From Stenogyne calaminthoides (Eukaryota > Streptophyta > Magnoliopsida > Lamiales > Lamiaceae), in the NCBI GenBank assembly GCA_037126765.1, contig JBBCBC010000022.1, forward strand, positions 19,001,758 to 19,065,757: a stretch of 64,000 nt of DNA. Reading direction: 5' to 3'. Under the pieces are notes generated by a model, which was not told the DNA's origin, did not search any database, and worked only from the letters and a program-made list of their open reading frames with translations. The position numbers and the translations under genes are program-made. Shown here one piece after another: positions 22,868 to 34,278 of the stretch. Numbering within the stretch: the first letter of the stretch is position 1; each line of letters begins with the position of its first letter.

Positions 22868-24566
22868 TGTAGGTCTCGAGCGGGTTTTGTGAGGGCGTAA
22901 GTCAGAGGGGAGGGTGAATAGACTTACGAAAACTTTTCGTCTTGGATCGGGTGTGATTGCTTGATTTCTGATCGAGTGCTAGTGAGTCGGTTTGGATGAT
23001 GTTCAATCTTCTTGAGTGCTCGGGGCGAATCGGTTTGATATCTGTCGGTTTAACCAAGACTATGCGGAAGCTTGTAAATACCGTGTGAAAAACCGGTTTA
23101 TCAATTTGATTCTTAAGTTGTTTTTCAACCGGTGACTAAGGTGTCAATGTTACGATCGGATCGGTTGGTTGGTAAATAAGACTAAGCTTAACTTAGAATA
23201 TGTATGCGATTTTAAACTTCGGCCTTTGTGAATAGTGTAAAGCAATAAAGAAAGCAAGTAAATGCACAAAAGATTTTATAGTGGTTGAGCTTGAAACCCG
23301 AGTCTTACGTCCACTCTTCCCTTAACAGGGCACCAACTTAACCTACTTAACCAATGGACTTAGTTTTATGTGTTAGTCCAACACCCAATGATTTTTATTG
23401 AGTTCACTCTCGGCTTTAACTTAAATCAGAGAAACTAGAATCCCTGATGCGAAATCATGCGGTAATAAACTTAACCTAACTTTGAGTTTGGGTAAAGGTT
23501 TGTTGTGGTTCCAACTGGAAATCTATCCTGGTGTTTATGTAGCCAAATTCTAGTGGATAGGATTTCTTGCTAAGAACTATGGGATGAACACTCTAAGAAT
23601 AATCTTCAAATATGGTGTTCTTCGAGCGGAGATTTTGTTGTAGTTTTTACTTCTTTTGTGGTGTCTTCGTGTTCGTTCTTAGTGTTGTCCTTCTTCTTCA
23701 ATTTTGAAGGTCGATCCCATTTTATAGACCTCAAAATCAAAGAGCCGTTGGAGAGCAATTTGAATTTGGGCTATATTAGGTAAAGGTGTTAAAGGATATG
23801 ATTGTGACGTCTTTCTAATAATATCGGCTTGGCCGTAGGCATGATTAGCATTGTTTATGTCCTCAGCGTAGAATCCCGTATTTTCAGCTCTTTTTGTGCA
23901 CGTGTCGCTTTCTCCTTGGCCAACCCGGCGCTTGACTTACAATAATTTGTCCGATTAGGCGATTGATATTCCTTTTGTAGAAGATCCCGTCTTTATGCGG
24001 TGTACCATTTTGGTTGAAAAAGGGTGTGGTGACTTGATCGGATGGAAAATCGGTCTACCTTGTTGAAATGATACGAAAACGTGCAGTTATCTTAGCTCAA
24101 TATGGATTCGGATTCGGTGATATAGGTCTTCAAGTCTTGGTAGTCTTTTCGATCTTGGTGACTCACGAGCCTCGGTGTATTGATCATCTTGAGTCTTGAG
24201 GGTTTATTCTTGAGTCCTCGAGGTTTATCGAGTCTTGAGTTCATCTGAGTCTTGAGTTCATCGAGTTTTCGAGTTCATCGAGTCTTATTTACGATGTCTT
24301 CTGTCTTCAACTGATCTTGACTTCTTTTTCTTGATTTGTTCTTAGCCTTACGGTCATCGACCTTATCGGAAGTCATCGATACTTAGACTGACCTATACAT
24401 ATTGAGTTCCCCTCAATATGTGACCTATCTTTACATCACCTATCTATACATTTAAATTTGGTCATCTTAATCGATTCTAAGTCATCGATTATTAACAGTC
24501 CGATTTGGTCCTATTACAATTTTGTTTTGGAACTTCCATCAAAACTTAAATATAAATTTCCCAACA
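22868..24566 (-). mobile_element. 5' LTR of element B
   Basis: The 1699-base repeat (minus strand TGTTGGGAAAT to GAGACCTACA) is homologous to the LTRs of A and C. A TATAAAA box lies at 23726-23720 (minus). The primer-binding site beside it (22865-22854) begins TGGTATCGTGAG, altered at the CAG of the canonical site. It ends against an S-family LTR fragment. Many CTG and CAG words of the A and C LTRs appear here as CG words. Confidence 0.85.
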
Positions 24567-24747
24567 ATCACCAAACTAACTACAACGTAATACGAACTGA
24601 TTTTATTGAACGGGTTTGCAATAAATATATATAACATTCATTCATATTTAAATGCAACTGTGATTAATAATTTATTTCAGTAAATAAATAAGAAAACCCA
24701 GTTTAGTTATAAAAAGTAAAAGCATACTTTTCAGTATAACTCCAACA
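24567..24747 (-). mobile_element. Fragment of S-family LTR (copy S3)
   Basis: This matches the last 180 bases (plus-strand sense) of copy S4 at 47210-47394 and ends CAGTATAACTCCAACA. Element B inserted into it; the rest should lie beyond B's far end, outside the window. It sits directly against the ORF2 of element D. Confidence 0.75.
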
Positions 24748-27700
24748 GTTATGATTAAAGACCTCACAGAAACAGAGAAACCTTATTTTGAACACGTAGC
24801 GGCAATGATCGACAATAAAGCTTCAGGTCGAAGAAGAAGCATTGAATATGCTCCGGTTGGCTCGGTTGGATAAATTGGTGAGCAACACGCCGAATTTGGA
24901 ACTATGACAAGAGGTTTTGCAATTTGTTGTCAACTTACGAGAAGGAGCACAAGGAACTATGATTTCACAGTTGAGTTTTGGGACATATGCGAAATCAAAA
25001 GCAAAGGTTGTGTGTACAAAAGAGGTACATTTATCGCTTGAAGATATTAATGATTCCTTTGAGCTTTGCAATAGAGGGAAGACCCTGCTCTATATATGTC
25101 TGGAAAAGAACAGAAAATTTTGGACAGATTTTTGGAGTCCAAAGTGGAATTGAAAGGGGCTCTGAATAAAAGGTGTTTGAAACTGAAATATAGAGTCTTG
25201 ATTGACATTGTGGCCAAGTGCTTGATGAGCACCTCTGAAAGTCTGGAGCAGGTGAGCCAGAATAAGTTGAGGCTCATGGCCGCAATTGAAGATTCTCCGG
25301 TGGTGGAGTTCAACTGGTTAAAATGTCTGGCGGATCGCATATTACAACAGAATCAGAAGTTGAAATATGTTAAGGGAGCATTTACAAAGAACGGGAAGGT
25401 GTTGTTTGGCACAAAAATAAGTTTTCTCCTTGAAACATTGCCTAGGGAGAACATGTTTTTGTTGTCTGGCGTTGAATTCTCTCGAAACCGGATTATGTTC
25501 CGAAAGCCCAAGTCACAGAAGAAGAAATGTGCGACTTATGAAAGCCCAAGTTCTACAGCACAGGATGAGCCTGAAGAACCTGTGGAGCCTGTAGAATCAG
25601 AACCTGATCAGGATGACATGTCCATTGCTGAGGTGGCTAAGAAGAAGGCCAAGAAGGTTGTTGAAAAACGTCCTGAGGAGAGAGAAAAAGAATAAATCTC
25701 TTGAGCTGCTGAAAGTGAAAAGAGAGATTGGAGAGAAAAAGAAGGCTCAAGAGGAGCAAAAACGGAAAAAGAAGAGACTCATACGGATAGGGGAGATGGA
25801 GTCAGGAGAGAAATCTCCTTTGGATACTCTGGCTAAAGTGGTCTCTCAGGCCACTGAACAAGAAGCCCTTCAGGAAGAAATATTGCCTGAAGGAGGTGGA
25901 GATGAAGATGTCTTTACTGAGGTACTAGGTACCAGTATTGACACTGACCGGATTACACGAGAGATCTTCACAGGTTCTCAAAAACTTGTTGAAGAAAGCC
26001 AAATTCAGATCCCACCCACTCACCCCTCAGAGCCCCAAATTTCCATTCCTTTAGAGGCTCAGTCTAGCTCTGAAGAGGAGACACCTGTTCCTTAACTCAG
26101 GAAAGGTGAGGTAGGGGAAAGAGAATGGAAGCAGAAGGCTGAACGCTTCGTCTTGGATAAGTATCCTGAACTGACTGACTATCCTGATCTTCAGGGTATG
26201 TTTTTCAGATTGAAAATGGTTATGTTGATTGTGAACCAGTTCTTTGCCATGATGCTGACGATTGGCAAATTCAGAGGTGAAGAATTTTGGGCAGAGGAGG
26301 TGGCCGAGCTAGATGCTTTTTCAGGACTGGGAAAGAGAAGACTATGTTGGGATTATACTAGAAAGTATGCTTTTACTTTGTAAAATCAAAACTGAATTTC
26401 TGACTTATTTACTGAAATAAATTGTTTATCACTGATGCTTTAAATATCATTGAATGTTACATATATTTACTGCATAATTGTTCAATAAATAGTACGTGTT
26501 ACATTGTAGTTAATTTAGTGATACCAGATCACAGAAGATTAAATTAACAGTCCCTTGTAACTAAAGTACACCATTCACGACCTAGATAGAAATGAACACT
26601 CCATCGTGAAAGGTTGAAGTGTAAGGCTCGGATTGGCTTGTCTTGACCAAGAGATTACACTAGTGCATGACTGATGCACTGAATAGGACCTACAGGAGGA
26701 TAAATTCTTCAGAACCGAACAAGGAAGAATTAGACCTCAGTGGTTCGTTATTTCTTAATCTTCGTTCCTTAAATAGGATCACGTGTGATTGGTAACTACT
26801 GTTTTGACTTATCATGGGTAGAGAATCAACGAGATTCAATACTTTTTATCTTGGGCAATATTATTGGTCACATGTGATTGCTAAGATTTAATACGGAGAA
26901 TCGTGTGCAAGTACGCTTGTTCGATTTGCCCCCTTGGGAGGTTCATAAGCTTTATCATACCAAATCTTGCAAGTGGAATTAGTTTTCGGTATGGATAATA
27001 ATGTTGAACCGTTCCTTGACCAAGGACAAAAGATATTAATTAATGGAAAGCTATTTCAGTGGCTTGAATTAATTAATGGGCTAGATAATCTTAAACACGG
27101 GAAATAATAATCGGGAGCCATATTGACTGTAATATGGGTTAAGATGGATAGTGCAATATTAATTATGTAGTGGGATTAATTAATATTTATGGGCTTGAAT
27201 AATATTGTGGCTCAATATTGATAATTCAAGATCCATTGGAAGGTTCAATCTTAATTCTCCTAAAGGCCCCCTAAGTAGCCCAACATATAGTCCAATAACT
27301 GAAAAAGGTGTTTAAAATAAAATAAATATTGTTGCTTATTTTTTTCCATTATTTTCAAAATTTATGGATAAAAAGGGGAGAAATATTTTCTTTGAATTTT
27401 TGTTATGGAATGAAGATATGTATTCTTGGAATACAAAATTATCTCATTAAATTCAAGAAATCTCCCACTTGGTTATTCATGAAGAAAATTTCAAAATTTT
27501 TGAAATATAAAGGGCAAGAAAGATTCTCTTGATTTTCTTGGAAAAATATTATGGAAGATATGTATTTCTTGAAATACAAGAATATCTCATAAATTCAAGA
27601 AGATCCAAATCTTGGATTCTTGTCTATAATTTCAAAAATATCCCATAACAAAGAGTAGGTGGGATTTTATGGAATATTATAATTATGGGAAAAAGAATAT

Positions 27701-30091
27701 AGGAGATATATTCAAGATTTCTTGGAGATCAAGAAAAGATATTCCCACATTATTTTTTGCCCAAAATTTTCGACCACCTATGCTCTATAAATAGGGGATG
27801 ACTCTTTCATTCCCAAGTACAATTCCATGTGCTGGAAAAATTAGCAAATCCACAAAGGTGGTGCAACATAATTTATTTTCCTTTTGTTAATTGTTCGCAA
27901 GTGTCCTACCACCGGATAGTCGAGCAAGGATTAAGGGAATACTTGGGAAGTTCTTTTGGTGAGTCTAATCAACCAAGCCATTGCCATCCCAAGAGGTACG
28001 TTCACGTAAACTCGTAGAATTCCGCATGCGTAGGATTTACGTGAATTAATTATATGCATGATTTGTTGTTGGATTATTATTTGAATTAATATAGGATTAA
28101 TTCATGCTAGTAATAATTATAAGAATTAAATTTATATTTAAATATTCACCCCGAATAGATCTGTGCAACTTATTCCCCAACAGACTAAAGATCAAACAAT
28201 CTGAGTTTGATGCCTTAGTGCAGAAAAATATTGTTGAAAGAAAGGTTGTTGATCAACCTGAAGGAGATGTCAGTGGACAGGACAAGGATGACCGAAGTCC
28301 ACCTCAGGACAAGAATGATGAAGATATTTCTGAGGGGAGTAGGAAAAATGATGAGCCTAAGGATGGAGCAACTGCTCAGGGGGAACAAATTCAGGAAGGT
28401 TCTTCACTTCCACTGATTACATTTGGAGAAGCCCATCAGGAGCCTGCTGCAACACTGACAAAAAATGTCGATACTGGAATTCAAACTGAGATTGAAGAAG
28501 AGATTCCAATTCCTCCACAACCAGCTGTTGATCTCACTCCTATTATTGAGAAGCTTACCAAGCTCGAGCCAATTGTTGATCAGATTTCTAAGCTTGAGCC
28601 TCTGGTTGGAGAAGTGTCAAAGATTGCTGAGGCACAGACTTCTCAAGGGAAAATCATTGAGTCCCTTAGCACATCCATGGTATCCACTGATCAGGTAACC
28701 TTACTATCCACTTAAATTTATAGTAAATTTACTAAGTTCAGTGCAAAATTGGGAGATGTTGCTAAGGAGGTGAAGGATGAAATGGAGAGGAGGTTTGAGC
28801 TGAGGTAAATATGCTTGAGGATTTGATGAAATCCAAAACAGAGGAGCTGATTAGGTCTGTTGTGGAAGAGATGAGTATTTCACTCATGGATAGGATGAAG
28901 TTTACCTTTGGTGGACTTGCTGAAGACACCAGCACGGCTGAATGTTCTACAAAGGATTCAGGATGAACACTTCTAGGTGGCTACTGAAGTTCGATCAATT
29001 GGCAGGGAACAGATGCATATCGACAGAACTCTTTCTCAACTGATTGAAGAATATGATGCCAAAAAGTGGGAAAGTTATGACAAGCTTGCAGCTTTGCCTT
29101 CCTTAGAGAAACAGATCGAACAATTCTCTATTGTAATTCAGCGAGGAGAGAAGAAGAAAGAGCCTGAAGTGCTGATTAATCCTGAGGCGGCTATGGAAGT
29201 AATTGAGTAGAGGGCAAAAAGGTAGAGGGAACAGGAAACTAGTAAGCGTGGAGAAGCTCATGGAATCCTGATGCCACAGAAGATGCCTGAGAAAGTTGTT
29301 GCCCTTGTGGAAAGGCCCCTGAAAAGAAAAGCTAAAGTTATTGTGAAGCCAGTCAGCAAGAAGCCCACTCAGAGGAAGTTAGTAGTTGAGTTTGAAGAAG
29401 AGGAGGAAACTCAGGAGACAACTGCTCAGAAAGAAGAAGACGGCTCTAAGGCTGATGAACTTTTCAGAGAAGGTTTTGTAGAATATGATGTATCCTCCAA
29501 AGACTTAACGGGGATTGGCATAATTCAGTTAATATTATTGAAGCGGAGAAGTTGAGGAGAGCTGTTGTTTCTGTGTCAGGATCAGAGATGACCAGAAAAG
29601 CAAGGGAAGAAGCTAAGAGGAACAGAGGTGGATTTCAGAGGATGGTCTTGAGGAGGAGAGGCACAAAGCCAAGGAAGAGGATGTGGCCTCATATGGATAA
29701 ATGGATGCCAATTGAGATGAATGATAAGTGGGAAACAGCTAAAAGGGAGTTTGTTTTCAACTATGATATCTTACAGATCTGGCCTCGATCCATCACTAAC
29801 AGGGATGATGCGTTCATTGCCTATCTACTGAAGAATTTCACTGATGAATGCCAGAAATGGTTCAATGTGTTTGATACACTGGGTTATCAGTTGAAGGCAC
29901 CTGGACATATCAAGTATCCTCCACCAAAGTTCAAGAATGGGATGATCAACTTCGATTTCTTCTATGCAAATTTTGTGGACCAGGCTGAATACCTCGAGCT
30001 GACAGGGAACGATGCTCAAGTTATTCAGAAGAGGGAAGAGCTGAAGAAGAGATATTATGGCATGTTCAACTTGGAGCCTCCCACAAATTAG
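24748..30091 (+). pseudogene. Element D ORF2 (large coiled-coil protein), interrupted by a solo LTR
   Basis: With the solo LTR at 26345-28182 set aside, one reading path with few breaks runs for about 1,150 codons. Landmarks in order are LKLKYRVLIDIVAKCLMS, a lysine-rich KKKAQEEQKRKKKRL, VFTEVLGTSIDTDRITREIF, YPDLQGMFFRLKMVMLIVNQ, heptad repeats LTKLEPIVDQISKLEPLV, and a C-terminal domain (29552-30091) with WETAKREFVFNYDILQIWPR ending LEPPTN. The first 350 bases have a stop and a frame change. Other breaks lie near 25685 and 26095 (GAA to TAA) and at 28715-28980. I see no signal peptide or clear membrane anchor. Function unknown. Confidence 0.7.
26345..28182 (+). mobile_element. Solo LTR, family S (copy S2), with exact target duplication
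   Basis: The 1838-base repeat reads TGTTGGGATTATAC to ATTCCCCAACA, flanked by GACTA on both sides (26340-26344 and 28183-28187). ORF2 of D continues in frame across the site when the LTR and one GACTA are ignored. TATAAATA lies at 27786-27793. No element genes lie inside, so it is a clean solo LTR. Confidence 0.93.
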
Positions 30092-30353
30092 ATTGAATCG
30101 GATGATGAATGAATGTTGTCTTATGTTTTAGTAGAGTAAAGATAAACTCCTATATCTTGTACTCTTGATTTGTTTTGTGTGTTAAAACTCTACTGATTCC
30201 TGTTGATCAAAAAGATAATTTCTCATTATCTTACTGATTGTTTGATGTTTTCTATTTACTTGTTCTTACTTGCAATAGGAATTGAAAGCTGGATAGATGA
30301 TAGGTTTATTCCTGTTATGTTTGCAAGCTTGTAATAAGATGGTTTTGGCATCT

Positions 30354-30368
30354 TCAAAAAGGGGGAAA
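30354..30368 (+). promoter_or_regulatory. Polypurine tract of element D
   Basis: CAAAAAGGGGGAAAT lies immediately before the 3' LTR. It is the expected primer site for plus-strand DNA synthesis. Confidence 0.8.
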
Positions 30369-30369
30369 T

Positions 30370-32163
30370 TCTTGGGAGATGAATTTAATAAAGATTTTGA
30401 TTAGATCCCAAAACCCCTGAGTATGATATGTATCAGGACATCTTGGTAGTATAGGATCAAATTTCAATAGATATTAAGACTCGGGATTATCTGCACTTTG
30501 TATAGTCAGCAGATATAGATCAGGGATAAATAAGTTTGTTTTGATTTTGCCTGAAAGACTCAGTAGTTCCTGAGGAACTCAGAAGAATCCTGAAGACCGA
30601 AGTTCCTGAAGTAGAAAGTCCTGAAGACTGAAAGATCCTGAAGATTGTTTAGTTCTGACCCAAAAGACCCTGAACAAGCTACTTCAAGATAAATAGTGTT
30701 TGTTCATTCTTAGTACAAACAAAGAGAATGTTATACATTTGTGGACATTAAGGAACATATCAGATCAGTGTGGTTGACCTAAATAGAGCCGTTTTGTTTG
30801 TCTCTGTTCAAAGGAAAACTTCTACCAATGAGGAGGCGACAACAACGTACTATACTGATACTGAAAGCGACATATCTCTGAGGAAATGTCAGGGCTGATA
30901 TCTTCCAGTTCACAGAAGTTGGTGATTGGCTACGTGGCTGCATATTTTCTAAAACATGCAAGGGTGTGTTCAAACCCTAAAAATAGTCGTTCATCAATAA
31001 CCAAAAGAGGAAACCCTTGAAGTTGTCTCTCCAATGGATAGTTTTCAAGAGTAGACTCTTAGAGAGTTGTCTATAAATACCAAGGCCTTGTTCACAACCA
31101 AGGTTACGGGAAATCAAAGCAACTCCAGAGCTCATTCGTATTCAAAGTTTACATTGTGAAGCACTCAAAACCCTTAGAATTTCCCAAGTGTTTCATCTTA
31201 GAAGAGAGCTCATTTACTAAGCCTAGATTCAAGAATATTCAAAAGCTTAGTTAGAGATATCCTAGCCTTTTACTTGTGTTTGATTGTAAAAGGATATCTC
31301 ACCTTTGTTGGAAACCAACCAAAACCCAAACCCTTTGATTAGGTAGTTTGTGTGTGTAGTTATTGGAGAAGTGGGAGTTATAAAGAGTAAGTAAGCTACG
31401 TGTGTTCAGCCTGAAAGCTCTAGAGAAGAAGTTAGAAAGCTGCTTGTGTTCAGTCTGAAAGCTTGTGTGTGTTGAGTTAGTAAGCTACAGTAGTTCAGCT
31501 TGAAAACTCATAGTAGAAAGTTAGTAAGCTGCTGAGTTCAGTCTGAAAGCTTAAAGTAGTAGTAGTAGTTGGTTAAGGAATTTCTCTGAGGATCGTAGAG
31601 AGTGGACGTAGGAGCTTGAGTCTTTGAACCACTATAATTTACTGTGTTGTTTGCTTTCTGTTTTACATTTTATCCTGTTGCATATTTTCACTGAAAGCAT
31701 ACTCAGTTTTCTGATATTTAGTTGGAATCAATCCACTGAAAGTGCATTAAGTTGATCACAGCCCTAACCATTATTTCACTGAGAAAATGAGATTTTCAGC
31801 AAAGTAAAATGAGTATATACTTAGGGCCTAAACATTCCACACTCTAGATAAGCTAGTATAGATAGTTGTCAAACTGATCAACTCTCCTGAGTAGTTAGTA
31901 AGATCATTATCTACTCCAAGGTTTTTTGGACTCTGTGTTAAAAAGAAACTCAGAATTAGTTGAGCTAATTTGAAGTCTCTGAAAGCCGCTCAGTGTTATT
32001 ATCTCAGTAGACTTTGACTCAGGGCATTTGTGTGCTACTCAGGACTGACCTTCAGGACATCCTGACTCACTGATCATAGTGTTTTCTGAAAAGTTTAAAA
32101 TTCACTATACATGTGTATTCCCCCCCCATACACGTGTGAGACTCGTTTACCTCGGGACCAACA
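30370..32163 (+). mobile_element. 3' LTR of element D, family L2
   Basis: The 1794-base repeat begins TCTTGGGAGATGAATTT (TG changed to TC) and ends CTCGGGACCAACA. It is homologous in reverse to 13772-15778 and 62164-63721. TATAAATA lies at 31072-31079. A paired CACGTG hairpin with a run of Cs lies at 32109-32137. Several GTAGTAGTAGT-type and AGCTTGAAA-type short repeats lie in R/U5 (31380-31570). Confidence 0.88.
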
Positions 32164-33490
32164 AATATGCACACTTGGGATTGATACTCATATGAATGCT
32201 TCACATATTGCTCTATTACGCTTAGAATTGGTTGTATTTGTAAGAACTTTGATAGCCCTAATTTTGAGTATATTTATGTGTTTACAGAAATGGCAACCTC
32301 TAGGGCATCTACTGAAAGTTGTGATTATGTGTCTATGGTTAAGAACGTGATTGATGAGAAGTATGTGATATTCAACACAACTAATGATCCAGAATCAAGA
32401 GAAATTCTGGAATGTCTTAGAGCATGTGGGCTTGAACAATTCTGTTTCCGACATCTGAGTAGTGTATGCATTATAGAATCTCTGAATTCTTGAGGAGATT
32501 AAAAGAAACTGAGAACAAGGAACTGTATTCGTTCGTCGGAGGTAACAGAATTGGTGTAAGCAACTGGAAGGAATTACCCTAATGAGTTCACCATCGGGAT
32601 GTCGGACAAAGAATACCTGCAAAAAGTGTTGTTAAGGCCCGGGTACATTACAAACATCACCAATGTTAAGGTTCCCTATTTAAAGAGAAAGTACATATTA
32701 CTTTTTGAAATTGTTTCAAAAGTAATTCTGGGTATTGCCTTCAGCCCCGATGCCCTAACGCAGCAAAAGTAGCATGTGATGACTACTATCATAGAAAAGG
32801 CTCCCGACATGAATTGGATGGGGTTATTCAAACATCGACTATTGCAGGAAACCTCAAAGTTTGTCGTGAATGAGAAGAACCAGGTGGTGCTGGCCAAGAA
32901 TATTTACAATATTCACAAGGTCTCGATGATCCTTGTTGATAAAATTCCGAACTATCATTGGTCAGAGGTTGGTAGAAAGCCCTATCTGGAGAAGTACAAG
33001 GCTTTATTGTATAAGGATGAAGAGTTGTATGGGCAACGAGATGATGATCCAGCTCCCTATGTGCCGAAAACCAAGAAAGACAATGGTCTGGCCTCTTCTA
33101 TGCAGTCTGAAGCACAAGGTCAACCCAAGACAAGGGTTTTCAAAAGAAAACAGCTGGCAAGTAAACCAACACGAACATCTGAAGATGTGGGTGAGAAACG
33201 CCAGAAAAAGCTCACCACAATGTTATCGAAGAAGGTAGGGATGCCATCCGAAGGTCTTCGGGATGAAGACAGCGATGTTGAAATTCTGGAATCAGGTGGA
33301 GAACAACTGATAGAATAAATTTGAGTGAGAGACATTTGTGAGTTGAACACCATTTGCAGTCGATCTGGTCGAGAACCCAGCGAGTAGTATAAATTTTTGG
33401 TCAGATGGAGACTGGTGGAGAAGCAGGAGAACAACTTGAAGAGGCTCAGGACGAGTCTGAACTATCTGACTCAGCTCATCTGAGCTCATT
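32164..33490 (+). pseudogene. Copy F: N-terminal part of another ORF2
   Basis: A T-rich, intron-like stretch ends in TTTACAG, then AA and the ATG at 32290. The protein begins MATSRASTESCDY with DEKYVIFNTTNDPES and CLRACGLEQFC, matching element B's ORF2. Frame breaks occur between 32430 and 32775, then 180 codons are open (32776-33318), with WMGLFKHRLLQET and DPAPYVPKTKKDN and an acidic end. Homology fades near 33490. No LTR follows, so this copy is truncated. Confidence 0.7.
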
Positions 33491-34278
33491 ATTCAAACCA
33501 CCGTTTAATTCAACCTATTTGTATAAAATTATTTTTTTCAATTCTTGGTTAACTTCATCAACGATTTAATGTCAAAAAAAGATATTTTCGTAACTATTAA
33601 AGAATGATTTCAAACTCTGTAACACAGAAGAACTTTTTTTTTTTCTGTATTAGGCTATTTCAAAATTCATCCAAATATCAAATTAAAACATAGGGAAACT
33701 TACTGATAAGACAGGAATTTTAAAGAAAATGGAATTTCGACAATAAAAGCAAACCACTTTGATAAGATTTGAGAATACAAGTTCTTGTTGCGGGCCCCAA
33801 ATCGATTTTTTTTAGAATCACTAGGAGACATCAGAAAATGATTTTTTTTACATAGTTGAGTAATTAACTGTTTCACAATCTGTAAACTGGATTTATTGTC
33901 ATAACACTCCGGCAAAATTGATGGATGTCAACTTACTAAGAGGTATATTTGTTTTCAAAACTTACTAATAGATACAAAATAATTGCACATAAGCATGTGC
34001 ATTTGCACATTAGTAACTTTATTTTAAAAAAATTTATCATAGAGTAATTATTCCTTGAAAAAATATGATCGATGTAATAGATATAGATGGAGAGATTAAT
34101 CATGCACCTATATATATGCACATTCTTTTTTCTAATATGTGTGTGTATAAATTTGTAGTTTGAAATCTGCATAGTACATCCTCAGGAAAACATTATTAAT
34201 ATGTTTGGATATAGACTTGTTAGAAAATTCAAAACTAATTACAATTAAAAACTATGCAACTTTATGTATAATTGGCAG
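33491..34278 (+). other. AT-rich sequence upstream of SABATH exon 2, probably intron 1
   Basis: No exon-1-like ATG reading frame with a GT donor can be found here. The stretch ends in the acceptor AATTGGCAG at 34278. A motif CTTACTAATAGATACAAAAT followed by TTGCACAT words recurs in modified form in intron 2 (34750), hinting at a shared short repeat. Confidence 0.45.

Larger units (their letters stand above)
9924..24566 (-). mobile_element. Element B: Sirevirus-type Ty1/copia retrotransposon, interrupted three times
   Basis: On the minus strand it runs 5' LTR (24566-22868), gag, knuckle and linker, protease, integrase, reverse transcriptase, RNase H (ends 12956), spacer with antisense unit, and ORF2 start (10780). 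It is cut by a solo LTR in gag (20692-22501), a solo LTR in reverse transcriptase (13772-15778) and element A in ORF2 (below 9924). Its own 3' end lies off the window. It inserted into an unrelated LTR, of which 24567-24747 remains. It is the best copy in view for reading the gene plan. Confidence 0.85.
24748..32163 (+). mobile_element. Element D: plus-strand Sirevirus-type element, 3' part only
   Basis: The visible part is ORF2 (24748-30091, interrupted by a solo LTR), a polypurine tract and the 3' LTR (30370-32163, family L2). Its 5' LTR, gag and pol are not in the window; they would lie left of the nested stack. It inserted just upstream of the ORF2 of copy F; AATAT after the LTR may be the target duplication. 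Confidence 0.82.

Noticed and set aside
9924..24566. Element B as an active retrotransposon
   Set aside because: It carries three insertions, a lost integrase cysteine pair and several frameshifts.
34264..34278. The ATG at 34264 as the true SABATH start
   Set aside because: The codons before 34279 read like intron end (TTGGCAG acceptor), and the family has a conserved first exon that these bases do not encode.
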